Source: Pseudomonadales bacterium (GTDB lineage Bacteria > Pseudomonadota > Gammaproteobacteria > Pseudomonadales > Pseudohongiellaceae). Taken from it: a DNA stretch of 64,000 nucleotides. The DNA is taken from positions 248,001 through 312,000 of the forward strand of contig JACKOJ010000003.1 of NCBI GenBank assembly GCA_024234325.1, written 5' to 3'. The position numbers were made by a program, and so were the translations under genes. Below the pieces are notes generated by a model that did not search any database, had not been told where the DNA came from, and worked only from the letters and a program-made list of their open reading frames with translations. This document shows, in pieces, positions 42,486 through 51,387 of the stretch; the first letter of the stretch is position 1, and each line of letters opens with the position of its first letter.

Positions 42486-43921
42486 ATGCAGTAGTTTCTG
42501 ACAGATATTTCAGGTTTTCTGGCATGAGTGCCGGAGTGATAGCCATGCTGCTATGGGCTGGCACATTGCAGGCAGACGAGGTGCTGATACAGAACGTCGA
42601 TATCATCAGCATGCAAGAGGGAGAGGCGGCACTGTGGGAAGACGCATCGGTACTGATCCGCGATGGAATTATCGCACAGGTATCACGCGAGCCGCTCATA
42701 TCGACAAGCCCGGACGCCACTGTCGTGGAAGGTCAGGGCAAGACCCTGTTACCGGGGCTGATCGACATGCACGTGCATATCTGGGATTCACCGGAATTGC
42801 TTGCCACGCTGAGCTATGGCGTTACGACCATACGCAATGCCTCGGGTATGCCTTTCCTTCTGGATTACCAGCGGCGCATTAATGATGGGAGCATGGAGGG
42901 GCCCCGGTTGTTTACGACCGGGCCGATTCTCAATGGTCAGGGGCCGAATGCCCAGATCAACCATCAGATCGTGAACAATGCGGAGGAAGCCCGTGCTGCC
43001 GTGCGCCTGCACCATGAGCAGGGTTACCGGCACCTGAAGGTATACTCGAACCTGTCGCGGGAAGCGTACGAAGCCATTCGCGACGAGGCCCGGTTGCTGG
43101 GGATGTCAGTAATGGGGCATACACCGGAAGGCGTTCGCGATCCGGGCATTCCCTTCGACAAACCCTTCAATATTGCTTTCGATGAAATTCTGGACGATGG
43201 GTTCGAAACCATCGAGCACATTGAGAGCATTGTCTGGCATGCCCTGGCAGATGACCTGGATGAAGATCGGGTCCGGACTCTGGCAAGGCGTCTGGTGGAG
43301 ACAGGCAATACCGTTGATCCCACGCTGGTGGCCCATCACAATCTGGTGATGGTGGCGCGCACCCAGGGGGAATTTCTGCAGCGCGACGGTGTTGAATTGA
43401 TGAACCCGTTTTTGCGTGCCATTGAGCAGCCCAACTATGACGATTGGGCCAGTCGTCCTCCGACAACACGGGCTGACTTCGACGCGTTCTACGGACGTGT
43501 GCTGAAAATATTTCTGGAGGAAGGGGTAACGGTCGTCACGGGAACGGATGCCGGCATCTTTACCAATGTCCCTGGTCTCTCCCTTGTGGACGAGCTGGCG
43601 CTTTATCTCGAAGCCGGCGTTGGCGCCCATGATGCCCTGCAGGCCGCAACCGTGAATGGCGCCAGGGTGCTGGGTCTTGAAGACAGGGTTGGCAGGGTGC
43701 AGCAGGGTTATGAGGCGGATCTGGTGCTGGTGTCGGGGAATCCCCTCGAAGACATCCGGGTGCTGGAGAATCCTTCGGGGCTTTTCGTACGAGGGCGCTG
43801 GTACGATGCCGACGCCGTGCAGGAGTTGAGGCAGCGCGGGGCAGAAGGCTCCGTTGAGCGCACCCAGCAGCAGGTATTTGACGCGATGGCGGCACAGGGT
43901 ACCTCTCTGGAGGGGCTCTGA
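42482..43921 (+). CDS. Secreted metal-dependent amidohydrolase
   Basis: 479 aa from the ATG at 42482. The N-terminus contains a hydrophobic segment (SAGVIAMLLWAGTLQA) with a plausible cleavage before DEV, so the enzyme is predicted to be exported. Metal ligands of the imidazolonepropionase/prolidase-like branch: DMHVHIW, a lysine in HLKVYSNLS, GHTPEG, EHIES, and GTDAG. It ends with the usual small beta domain (YEADLVLVSGNPLEDI). Likely hydrolyses a cyclic amide or peptide-like compound in the periplasm; substrate not predictable. It lies between a GNAT and a tautomerase gene in the same orientation. Confidence 0.87.
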   Translation: MNAVVSDRYFRFSGMSAGVIAMLLWAGTLQADEVLIQNVDIISMQEGEAALWEDASVLIRDGIIAQVSREPLISTSPDATVVEGQGKTLLPGLIDMHVHIWDSPELLATLSYGVTTIRNASGMPFLLDYQRRINDGSMEGPRLFTTGPILNGQGPNAQINHQIVNNAEEARAAVRLHHEQGYRHLKVYSNLSREAYEAIRDEARLLGMSVMGHTPEGVRDPGIPFDKPFNIAFDEILDDGFETIEHIESIVWHALADDLDEDRVRTLARRLVETGNTVDPTLVAHHNLVMVARTQGEFLQRDGVELMNPFLRAIEQPNYDDWASRPPTTRADFDAFYGRVLKIFLEEGVTVVTGTDAGIFTNVPGLSLVDELALYLEAGVGAHDALQAATVNGARVLGLEDRVGRVQQGYEADLVLVSGNPLEDIRVLENPSGLFVRGRWYDADAVQELRQRGAEGSVERTQQQVFDAMAAQGTSLEGL

Positions 43922-43968
43922 GTATTGCGTTCAGGGCAGGAAAAATCACAGAGAACAAGGAACAGGCT

Positions 43969-44163
43969 ATGCCAATCATTCGGGTGGAACTGCTGGAAGG
44001 CAGATCGAAGGAACAGAAGCGGGAACTGGCGCAGGCCATGAGTCGTGAAATGGTGCGCATCACCGGCGTGAAGGAGTCTTCCATCTTCGTGGTGATCGAT
44101 GAAGTGAAGAAGGAAAACTGGGCGGTAGGCGGTGAGCTGCTGGCAGACAAATTCCCTGACTGA
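43969..44163 (+). CDS. 4-oxalocrotonate tautomerase family protein
   Basis: 64 aa, typical hexameric 4-OT subunit. After Met removal Pro1 is the general base (MPIIRVELLEGRSKEQKREL), and the conserved arginines and the EVKKENWAVGGELLAD tail are present. Acts on enol/keto acids; biological substrate unknown here. 47 bp after the amidohydrolase, convergent with lpoP. Confidence 0.88.
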   Translation: MPIIRVELLEGRSKEQKRELAQAMSREMVRITGVKESSIFVVIDEVKKENWAVGGELLADKFPD

Positions 44164-44171
44164 ACCGGGGG

Positions 44172-44711
44172 TCAGAGCCCCTGCAGAAAGCCGTTGATCT
44201 GGCGCGTTAGCGCCGGGTCGTTCGCCGAAAAACTGAGTGCCCGGCGGGCAAAGCCTTCCGCCTCGTTAACCCGTCCCTGCTGTGCCCGCACCGAGGCCAG
44301 GCGATACCATAACAGCGCATCACGGGGTGTGATGCGCAGGGCTCTTTCGCACAGTGCAGCGGCGCGTTCCAGATCGCCCTCGGCAATGGCGGCATCTACG
44401 CCCGCCAGCAAGGTGGATGACGCTGTCGCCGGCATGGCAGGGGGCGCGGGTTCCGTCGGCGCAGGGTTCACGGTGCTTGGAGAGCGCACAATGGGCGTCT
44501 CGTCAGCGGGGCGTGTGTCCCGCACCGGTTCCGGTGTGTTTTCAACGGCGCGTGTGACAGAGCTGCCAGCGTCGGGTCGCGGCGATGCTGCTGGTGTGAC
44601 CACAGTCCCTGTGCCACGATCCTCTACCGGCGCCGGAACCCCTCTTCCCGAATAGGTCGCACAGGCGCTCAGCAGGCTCAGGGAAAGCACCAAACACACG
44701 CGTTCAATCAT
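44172..44711 (-). CDS. lpoP: LpoP-like TPR lipoprotein, probable PBP1B activator
   Basis: 179 aa. Lipobox LSLLSACAT, a 75-residue Pro/Thr/Ala-rich disordered linker long enough to span the periplasm, then TPR repeats (AAALCERALRITPRDALLWY, LASVRAQQGRVNEAEGFARR). It overlaps mrcB by four bases. In Pseudomonas, LpoP, an outer-membrane TPR lipoprotein encoded next to ponB, activates PBP1B; architecture and position match that protein and not LpoB of E. coli. Confidence 0.78.
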   Translation of the reverse strand: MIERVCLVLSLSLLSACATYSGRGVPAPVEDRGTGTVVTPAASPRPDAGSSVTRAVENTPEPVRDTRPADETPIVRSPSTVNPAPTEPAPPAMPATASSTLLAGVDAAIAEGDLERAAALCERALRITPRDALLWYRLASVRAQQGRVNEAEGFARRALSFSANDPALTRQINGFLQGL

Positions 44712-47056
44712 CGACCCAATCTCCTGACCCGGTCCAGCAGGGATTCAAAAAACGATTCACTTTCTTCACAGCTCACGGTGTCCGTGGGCAATTGTCCTGC
44801 CCGGAACGGCAATGACAGTGTCTGGCTGCATTGGCGCTGATCGGCCCGGGTGACGGCTTTGGCCGCCACTTTCTGCCACACGATGTTCTGCGGTGGCAGG
44901 GTGAGCCGGGGCTGGATATTCAGCTTTGCCATCAGTTCGCTCCACACCTGCAGGGCGCCGGTGGCGCCAGTCAGGCCGGTGTCGCGGTTGTCATCGTAGC
45001 CCAGCCAGACCACGCCCACCAGATTGTCGCCATACCCTGCAAACCAACTGTCGCGCAGGTCGTTCGTGGTGCCGGTCTTGCCGGCCAGTGGCAGATTGCG
45101 ATCAAGGCGGTTGGCTACGGTCTTGGCCGTACCACGGGTGAATACCCCCTGCATGGCGTATTCCAGCAGGTACATGGCCCCGGGGTCGCTGACCTGAACA
45201 GTCTCGATGCCGTAGCGCTCCAGACGCTCTCCCTGGCCGGTGGTGACCGCCTCCACGGAGCGCAACGGTGAACGGAAGCCATTGGCCGCCAGTGTCTGAT
45301 ACATCTGCGCGACTTCGATGGGGGCCATGTCGACTGCGCCCAGCAGCAAAGAAGGGTAATGTGGCACCTCGCGCGCAAAACCGAGGCGTTGCAGCATGTC
45401 GGCTGCGCGCTCCACGCCCAACTGCATGCCAAGATCCACGGTGGCCAGGTTCATGGAGCGTTCCAGCGCGTCGAACAGGTAGACATCGTCATGGCGCTCA
45501 TCATCGTAGTTTCGGGGCGACCATTCCTGCCCACCGTCCAGGGCGATGGTCACCGGGCGGTCGGAGAGTACGGATGCCAGGTTGTAGTTGCCGGATTCCA
45601 GAGCGGCGAGATAGACCGCAGGCTTTGCCAGTGAGCCGATGGGGCGGCGGGCATCGAGCGCCCGGTTGAAGCCGGCATAGCCCCGCTGACGCCCACCCGC
45701 AAGGCCAAGGACCTCGCCGGTGATGGGATCGCTGATGACCACCGCAGCTTCAAGGTGCCCGTTATCCCCACTTGCTGCTGCCCGCTCGACGCGTTTGACG
45801 GCATCTTCCAGCGTGGCATCCAGGGTCTCCTGCACCCGTAGATCAAGGGTGGTGAAGATACGCAGGCCTTCGTTTTGCAGGGCATTGCTGTCGTAGTCAC
45901 GTGCCAGGTCCTGGCGAACCAGCGCCATGAAGGCCGGGTAGGCCTTGCCACGGCTGGGAGCGCTGGCGGTCACGCGCAGGTTTTCGGCGCTGGCCTGGCT
46001 GTATTGCTCCGGGGTGATGTAGCCCTGGTCGCGCATGCGGGCCAGGACGACATTGCGTCGCTCGGTCGCCCGTTCCGGATAGCGGCGCGGGTTGTAGTAG
46101 GAGGCACCACGGGGCAGTCCGGCCAGGGTGGCCAGTTCTCCCAGTGACAGCTCCTCCAGCGGTCTTGAGAAATAGTATTCCGCGGCAAGAGCGAAACCGT
46201 GAATGGCGCGGTTGCCCTGTTGCCCGAGGAAGACCTCGTTGAGGTAGGCCACCAGAATCTCGTCCTTGCTGAAATGGAAATCCAGCGCCAGCGCCATCAG
46301 CGCTTCCTCGATTTTGCGCCGCAGGGTCTGCTCACGTGTGAGGTAGAGGTTCTTGATGAGTTGCTGGGTCAGGGTGCTGCCGCCCTGCACGATCTCCCCG
46401 GCGCGCAGATTGGCAACGAGTGCGCGGCCAATACCGACCGGGTCTACACCGAAATGGCTGAAGAAGCGCTGGTCCTCCACGGCAATCACGGCGTCGATCA
46501 GCGCCTGGGGCACCTCGCTGCGACGCAGGGGCAGGCGGTCTTCTCCCGTGCTGGGATTGATCTGGGCAATCTCGGCGGGCTCCAGGCGTACCAGCGCCAG
46601 AGAACCGGTGTTCTGGTCTCCCCACAGTTCCCGTACACGATCGCCGTCGAACTCGACGTTGAGGTACAGGCTGGGTTCGTGCCCGTCCCAGAACTCGAAG
46701 CCCCGTGTCCACAGGCGGATACGTGAGGGCAGTGTCTGGTATTCCCCCGGGCCGTTCACTTCCTGGCCGGCGCGATAACCCAATGCCTGCAGCGTGTCGA
46801 TCAATGTCTGGCGATTGACCGGAGCGCCTGCATAGAGCTCCAGCGGCCGTGCATAAAGCCGTGCAGGCAATGCCCATTGCAGTGCCTGAAAGTCACGTCG
46901 CACCTCGTGGTCGATCCAGATGCACCACACGGCAATCGCGAGCATCAGGGCGAGCACAAGACGTTTCAGCAAGGGCCACCATCGACGCCCGGGAGTGGGT
47001 TCCCGGGTGTCAGTATGGGGGTCGGAAGGAGTGGCTTCGGGTTTACTTTTTTGCAT
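44708..47056 (-). CDS. mrcB: Penicillin-binding protein 1B
   Basis: 782 aa class A PBP making and cross-linking peptidoglycan. Basic cytoplasmic tail with one transmembrane helix (about 30-50), UB2H domain (about 65-150), glycosyltransferase domain (AVEDQRFFSHFGVDPVG with catalytic Glu; GGSTLTQQLIKNLYL), and transpeptidase with SxxK (S475, in RRPIGSLAKPAVYL) and KTGTT (LPLAGKTGTTNDLRDSW). The UB2H domain separates it from PBP1A and is where the lipoprotein activator docks. Confidence 0.95.
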   Translation of the reverse strand: MQKSKPEATPSDPHTDTREPTPGRRWWPLLKRLVLALMLAIAVWCIWIDHEVRRDFQALQWALPARLYARPLELYAGAPVNRQTLIDTLQALGYRAGQEVNGPGEYQTLPSRIRLWTRGFEFWDGHEPSLYLNVEFDGDRVRELWGDQNTGSLALVRLEPAEIAQINPSTGEDRLPLRRSEVPQALIDAVIAVEDQRFFSHFGVDPVGIGRALVANLRAGEIVQGGSTLTQQLIKNLYLTREQTLRRKIEEALMALALDFHFSKDEILVAYLNEVFLGQQGNRAIHGFALAAEYYFSRPLEELSLGELATLAGLPRGASYYNPRRYPERATERRNVVLARMRDQGYITPEQYSQASAENLRVTASAPSRGKAYPAFMALVRQDLARDYDSNALQNEGLRIFTTLDLRVQETLDATLEDAVKRVERAAASGDNGHLEAAVVISDPITGEVLGLAGGRQRGYAGFNRALDARRPIGSLAKPAVYLAALESGNYNLASVLSDRPVTIALDGGQEWSPRNYDDERHDDVYLFDALERSMNLATVDLGMQLGVERAADMLQRLGFAREVPHYPSLLLGAVDMAPIEVAQMYQTLAANGFRSPLRSVEAVTTGQGERLERYGIETVQVSDPGAMYLLEYAMQGVFTRGTAKTVANRLDRNLPLAGKTGTTNDLRDSWFAGYGDNLVGVVWLGYDDNRDTGLTGATGALQVWSELMAKLNIQPRLTLPPQNIVWQKVAAKAVTRADQRQCSQTLSLPFRAGQLPTDTVSCEESESFFESLLDRVRRLGR

Positions 47057-47129
47057 AGGGCGGCATTATGGCATTGCCAGCCGGGGCTCTGCCATGTGTG
47101 GGGCATAGGGCATGCACGGGGATTGATGA

Positions 47130-47828
47130 ATGTCGCAAATTTCACCTACGCCGGAAACAGAAAAGCCCTTTGCACGGCGTGCCTGGCCGGATTTCGTGGC
47201 GCTGGGCATCGGTCTGGCCGTGGCCTATGGCCTGCGCTGGGAGACCCGCGACCTGGTGTGGAGCCTGTGGCTATGCAGCCTGAGTGTGGGCTTTGCGACG
47301 CTGTTTGCCGGCATCGCGGGCATGCTGCGCTCAGAGGGTCGCATGGCGGTGATGCCCAGGGGCGCACTGCTGGGCGGCTCCCTGTTCTACGTGGTGTTTT
47401 TCAGTGTGCATTTCGGAGCCTTCCACGCGGGGCATTCCGTTTTCCTGCAACAGTTCTTTCCTCTGGAGGGCGTGCCGGAGGACGGCTTTGGCGAGGCCTT
47501 CATGAACCCTGTCCTGCTCTGGGCACACGCCATTCGCGACCTGATGCCTGCCTACGGGGTGTTTCTGATTCCGGCGCTGATCTCGGAGCGTGAGCAACTG
47601 CGCGATGCCTTTGGCAGTGCCCGTGGTCCTCGCGGCGTCGGCGGCATCATGTTCCGCCCCTATGCCAATGTCATCCGCATGCATCTGCTGATTTTCTTCT
47701 TTGCCTTTGCCGAGGCGATCAGTCTTGACTCCTTTCTGGTGTATGCCGTGGTTTATACTGTCTACTTTTTTCCCTGGCGTTATCTGAAGAATCTGCGGAG
47801 ACAAACCGATGGCATGGATCGTGACTAA
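47130..47828 (+). CDS. DUF6498-like integral membrane protein
   Basis: 232 aa, about six transmembrane helices (for example FVALGIGLAVAYGL, SLWLCSLSVGFATLFAGIAG, LLGGSLFYVVFFSVHFGAFH, MHLLIFFFAFAEAIS, YAVVYTVYFFPW). The pattern FSVHFGAFH plus terminal YFFPW resembles the DUF6498 family; no enzymatic motif. Divergent from mrcB by 73 bp and overlaps the next gene by 20 bp. Confidence 0.75.
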   Translation: MSQISPTPETEKPFARRAWPDFVALGIGLAVAYGLRWETRDLVWSLWLCSLSVGFATLFAGIAGMLRSEGRMAVMPRGALLGGSLFYVVFFSVHFGAFHAGHSVFLQQFFPLEGVPEDGFGEAFMNPVLLWAHAIRDLMPAYGVFLIPALISEREQLRDAFGSARGPRGVGGIMFRPYANVIRMHLLIFFFAFAEAISLDSFLVYAVVYTVYFFPWRYLKNLRRQTDGMDRD

Positions 47829-48159
47829 ATACCTGCTCACGGCAGCAGTGGTGGTGCTGGTGTCGGAGCTGGCCAAGCGCAGTGACAGGCTTGGCGGCTT
47901 GATCGCTGCCCTGCCGATGGTGACTGTGCTGGCCCTGATCTGGCTCTACCTGGAAAATCAGCCGCAGGCGAAAATTGCCAACCATGCCTGGTATACCTTC
48001 TGGTATGTGATTCCTACCCTGCCCATGTTCCTCGCGTTCCCTGCACTCCTGCCCCGGCTGGGTTTCTGGCTCACCCTGGTGGCCTGTGTAATCCTGACCA
48101 TTGTCTGCTTTGCCGGATTTGCGGCCCTGGTGCGCCGTTTCGGCATCGAGCTGCTGTAG
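47809..48159 (+). CDS. DUF3147 family membrane protein
   Basis: 116 aa, four transmembrane helices; begins MAWIVTKYLLTAAVVVLVSE. SELAKRSDRLGGLIAALPMV and YTFWYVIPTLPMFLAFPALL are characteristic of DUF3147. Function unknown. Overlap with the upstream gene implies co-translation. Confidence 0.82.
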   Translation: MAWIVTKYLLTAAVVVLVSELAKRSDRLGGLIAALPMVTVLALIWLYLENQPQAKIANHAWYTFWYVIPTLPMFLAFPALLPRLGFWLTLVACVILTIVCFAGFAALVRRFGIELL

Positions 48160-48201
48160 GGCGTTCCGTAGGCCCGACAGGCGGCATCGGAACCGGAAGG
48201 C

Positions 48202-48230
48202 TTGACGGTTTTGTTCTAGCCAAATACTGT
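48202..48230 (+). promoter_or_regulatory. Promoter of dnaE2
   Basis: TTGACG (48202-48207) and TACTGT (48225-48230) are separated by exactly 17 bp. The -10 hexamer is the first half of the LexA box, so LexA would occlude RNA polymerase directly. Transcription would start about 22 nt before the ATG. Confidence 0.6.
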
Positions 48231-48244
48231 ATGCATAAACAGTA
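48225..48244. promoter_or_regulatory. LexA (SOS) box of dnaE2
   Basis: TACTGTATGCATAAACAGTA fits CTG-N10-CAG with the flanking TA/TA of gammaproteobacterial LexA boxes. It sits in a longer dyad with 12-bp perfect arms (GCCAAATACTGT 48219-48230; ACAGTATTTGGC 48239-48250). The start codon is 14 bp downstream. Confidence 0.93.
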
Positions 48245-48258
48245 TTTGGCGGTCTGCT

Positions 48259-51200
48259 ATGCCTTCTCTCCCTCCCTATGCCGAGCTGCACTGCGTCAGC
48301 CATTTCACCTTCCTGCAGGGCGCCTCCTCGCCCGAGGAGCTGGTAGCCCGGGCCTGTGAGCTGGGCTATGAGGCCTTGGCGATCACCGATGAATGCTCGC
48401 TCAGTGGCGTGGTGCGGGCGCATGTGGCGGCACGTAGCACAAGGCTGAAGTTGCTGATCGGCAGCCGGTTTGTGCTGCAGGATGGCCTGGCCTTTCTTCT
48501 GCTGGCGCGCAATCGCCGTGGCTACGGGCAGTTATCCCATCTCATTACTCAGGGGCGGCGGGCGGCCCGCAAGGGCCAGTACCTTATCGATAGAAGCCTG
48601 GTGGAACAGCAGTGTCTCGACGAATGCCTTGGCCTGTGGCTGCCCCCCGAACAGGAGGCGCCGGAAGAGCCCTTGCAGTGGCTGCAGCAGCAGTTGCCGG
48701 GGCGCGTCTGGATAGCGGTGGAACTCCTGCTGCGCGGAGATGACCGACGCAGACTGGAGTCCCTGCAGGCCCTGGGGGCACGCCTGGGAATTCCCCTGAC
48801 AGCCAGTGGCGCAGTATGCATGCACGAACCCTTGCGGCAGAGGCTGCTGGACACGCTGACGGCCATTCGCCTGGGAACGACACTCGCCCGTCTGGGGAAG
48901 GCTGCGGCCGCGAACCGGGAGCAGTGCCTGCGCAGCCGCGAGCGTCTTGCCAAACTCTACCCAGCCCCCCTGATGGAGGAGTCGGCCCGCATAGCCTCGC
49001 TGTGCCATTTTTCCCTGGACGAGCTGCGGTATGAATACCCTCATGAGCTGGTGCCCTCCGGGCATAGCGCAAGCAGTTGGCTGCGAACCCTGACACAGCA
49101 GGGTATGTCGGCGCGCTGGCCCGGGGGGGTGCCAGAGAAGGTGCAGGTGCAGGTGGAGAAGGAGCTGATCCTGATCGCCGAGCTGCAGTACGAGCACTTC
49201 TTTCTCACCGTGCATGATCTGGTGGTGTTTGCCCGCAGCCGGGGCATTCTCTGTCAGGGGCGGGGCTCGGCGGCGAATTCGGCGGTGTGCTATTGCCTGG
49301 GGGTGACGGCGGTGGACCCTGGCAGCATGGAGCTGTTGTTCGAGCGTTTCCTGTCGAAGGAACGCAACGAGCCGCCAGACATCGATGTGGACTTCGAGCA
49401 TGAGCGCCGCGAAGAGGTCATTCAGTACGTGTACAGCAAATACGGGCGTCATCGTGCAGCCCTGGCTGCCACCGTGATCTGCTACCGCGCGCGCAGTGCC
49501 ATTCGTGATGTGGCCGCTGCACTGGGCATTTCCCTGCAGGCTCTGAGTGCCGCAAGCCGAAGAGCAAGGCGCTACGCAAACATGCCCGAAGCGCCCTTCG
49601 AGGCAGGCGCAGAAGTGTCGCCTGCGACCCTGCAACATTTCATGGCTCTGGTCAGAACCCTGATCGGTTTTCCCCGGCACCTGTCCCAGCACGTCGGGGG
49701 TTTCGTGATCAGCCAGGGTCCCCTCTCCGAACTGGTGCCGGTAGAGAATGCGGCAATGGCGGACAGAACGGTGATCCAGTGGGAGAAGGATGATCTGGAG
49801 GCGCTCGGTTTGTTGAAGGTCGACGTACTGGCGCTGGGCATGTTGAGTGCCATTCGCAAGGCGTTGGCACTGGTCAATGCCTCGCCCTGGCGCAGGCAGG
49901 CACCCCCCCTGGCGCTGCATGAGATTTTCGGGGATGACGAGAAAGTCTATGACATGATCTGCGCCGCGGACACGGTGGGTCTGTTCCAGATTGAGTCGCG
50001 TGCCCAGATGAGCATGCTGCCAAGGCTGCGGCCGCGTCACTATTATGATCTGGTGATTCAGATCGCGATTGTGCGTCCTGGCCCGATTCAGGGTGACATG
50101 GTGCATCCCTATCTCGCGCGACGTCAGGATCCGAACCTGGTGGACTATCCCAGCCCGGCTGTCGAGGGCGTGCTGAAGCGGACGCTGGGCGTGCCGATCT
50201 TTCAGGAGCAGGTGATGCAGATTGCCATCGTGGCTGCTGGCTTTACCGGGGGAGAGGCCGACCAGCTACGACGCGCGATGGCGGCCTGGAAGAAAAAGGG
50301 CGGTCTGGAACCCTTTCGGGACAAACTCATCAAGGGCATGCTAGAGCGAGGCTATTCGGAGCAGTTTGCCCTGCAGATCTACAATCAGATCAAGGGGTTT
50401 GCCGATTACGGTTTTCCGGAATCCCACTCTGCCAGTTTTGCCCTGCTGGCGTATGTATCGGCCTGGCTGAAGTATTATCACCCGGCTGCCTTTACTTGTG
50501 CTCTGCTGAACAGCCAGCCGATGGGGTTTTACGGTCCTTCACAACTGGTACAGGATGTCCGGCGGCACGGCGTGGAGGTGTTGCCGGTGGACGTCAACCG
50601 CAGTGACTGGGATTGTACGCTGGTGTATTCCGATGTTCCGGGCAGTGCGCCGCGCCTGCGTCTGGGTCTGCGTCTGGTCAAGGGTCTTTCCGAAGCCGGG
50701 GCGATGCAACTGTGCGCCGCCCGGCGAGCCGGAGATTTCGCTACTGTGCAGGCGCTCATTATGCGCAGTGGTATCCACGAGCGTGACAGGGAGAGTCTGG
50801 CGGCAGCCGATGCTCTGCGCAGCCTTTCCCATGATCGTCATCAGGCCTTCTGGGCGGTGGCCGGGTATGAGGCTCCCCTGCCCCTGTGCGCCGGTGCTGC
50901 GGATTGGCCCGATCCTGTTTCGACGCCAGTGCTGTTGCCGAAACCTTCGGAGGGGCAGGACATCATGGCCGACTACAACAGCGTCGGTCTGAGTCTGCGC
51001 CGACACCCGCTGGCGCTGTTCAGGGAGCATCTGCATGCGCATCAGGTGTGTGCTGCCACGGTGCTTTCGGAGCTGGACAATGGCAGGCGGGTCAAGGTTG
51101 CGGGCATTGTCACGGCGCGTCAGCGTCCTCAAACCGCGTCGGGTGTCACCTTCATGACGCTGGAAGACGAGAGTGGTTTTCTGAACGTGATCGTGTGGCC

Positions 51201-51366
51201 TGCGGTGGCAGAGGCTCACGAGAGTGCTGTCTACGAGGCTCGTCTGCTGGGGGTGGCCGGACACGTGCAGACCGGGGACGGAGTCACGCATGTCATTGCC
51301 AGCAATCTGACAGATCTTAGCCACTGGCTGGCAGACATGGCCTTGCCTTCGCGGGATTTTTGTTGA
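48259..51366 (+). CDS. dnaE2: Error-prone DNA polymerase DnaE2 (ImuC)
   Basis: 1035 aa C-family polymerase. PHP domain at the N-terminus (YAELHCVSHFTFLQGASSPE, ITDECSLSGVVRAH), palm with catalytic aspartates in PPDIDVDFEHERREEV, CQGRGSAANSAVCY, helix-hairpin-helix and OB fold (VKVAGIVTARQRPQ, FMTLEDESGFLNVIVWP). Shorter than replicative DnaE and lacking its C-terminal clamp/tau tail, which is the mark of DnaE2. Acts with ImuA/ImuB in SOS mutagenesis. It stands alone downstream of its own LexA box and is convergent with imuB, 21 bp apart. Confidence 0.95.
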   Translation: MPSLPPYAELHCVSHFTFLQGASSPEELVARACELGYEALAITDECSLSGVVRAHVAARSTRLKLLIGSRFVLQDGLAFLLLARNRRGYGQLSHLITQGRRAARKGQYLIDRSLVEQQCLDECLGLWLPPEQEAPEEPLQWLQQQLPGRVWIAVELLLRGDDRRRLESLQALGARLGIPLTASGAVCMHEPLRQRLLDTLTAIRLGTTLARLGKAAAANREQCLRSRERLAKLYPAPLMEESARIASLCHFSLDELRYEYPHELVPSGHSASSWLRTLTQQGMSARWPGGVPEKVQVQVEKELILIAELQYEHFFLTVHDLVVFARSRGILCQGRGSAANSAVCYCLGVTAVDPGSMELLFERFLSKERNEPPDIDVDFEHERREEVIQYVYSKYGRHRAALAATVICYRARSAIRDVAAALGISLQALSAASRRARRYANMPEAPFEAGAEVSPATLQHFMALVRTLIGFPRHLSQHVGGFVISQGPLSELVPVENAAMADRTVIQWEKDDLEALGLLKVDVLALGMLSAIRKALALVNASPWRRQAPPLALHEIFGDDEKVYDMICAADTVGLFQIESRAQMSMLPRLRPRHYYDLVIQIAIVRPGPIQGDMVHPYLARRQDPNLVDYPSPAVEGVLKRTLGVPIFQEQVMQIAIVAAGFTGGEADQLRRAMAAWKKKGGLEPFRDKLIKGMLERGYSEQFALQIYNQIKGFADYGFPESHSASFALLAYVSAWLKYYHPAAFTCALLNSQPMGFYGPSQLVQDVRRHGVEVLPVDVNRSDWDCTLVYSDVPGSAPRLRLGLRLVKGLSEAGAMQLCAARRAGDFATVQALIMRSGIHERDRESLAAADALRSLSHDRHQAFWAVAGYEAPLPLCAGAADWPDPVSTPVLLPKPSEGQDIMADYNSVGLSLRRHPLALFREHLHAHQVCAATVLSELDNGRRVKVAGIVTARQRPQTASGVTFMTLEDESGFLNVIVWPAVAEAHESAVYEARLLGVAGHVQTGDGVTHVIASNLTDLSHWLADMALPSRDFC

Positions 51367-51387
51367 TTCTGATAAGGAAAAACCGTG

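Noticed and set aside
48532..50106. 524-codon frame antisense to dnaE2
   Set aside because: Shadow of the polymerase gene; low-complexity His/Gln/Arg-rich composition.
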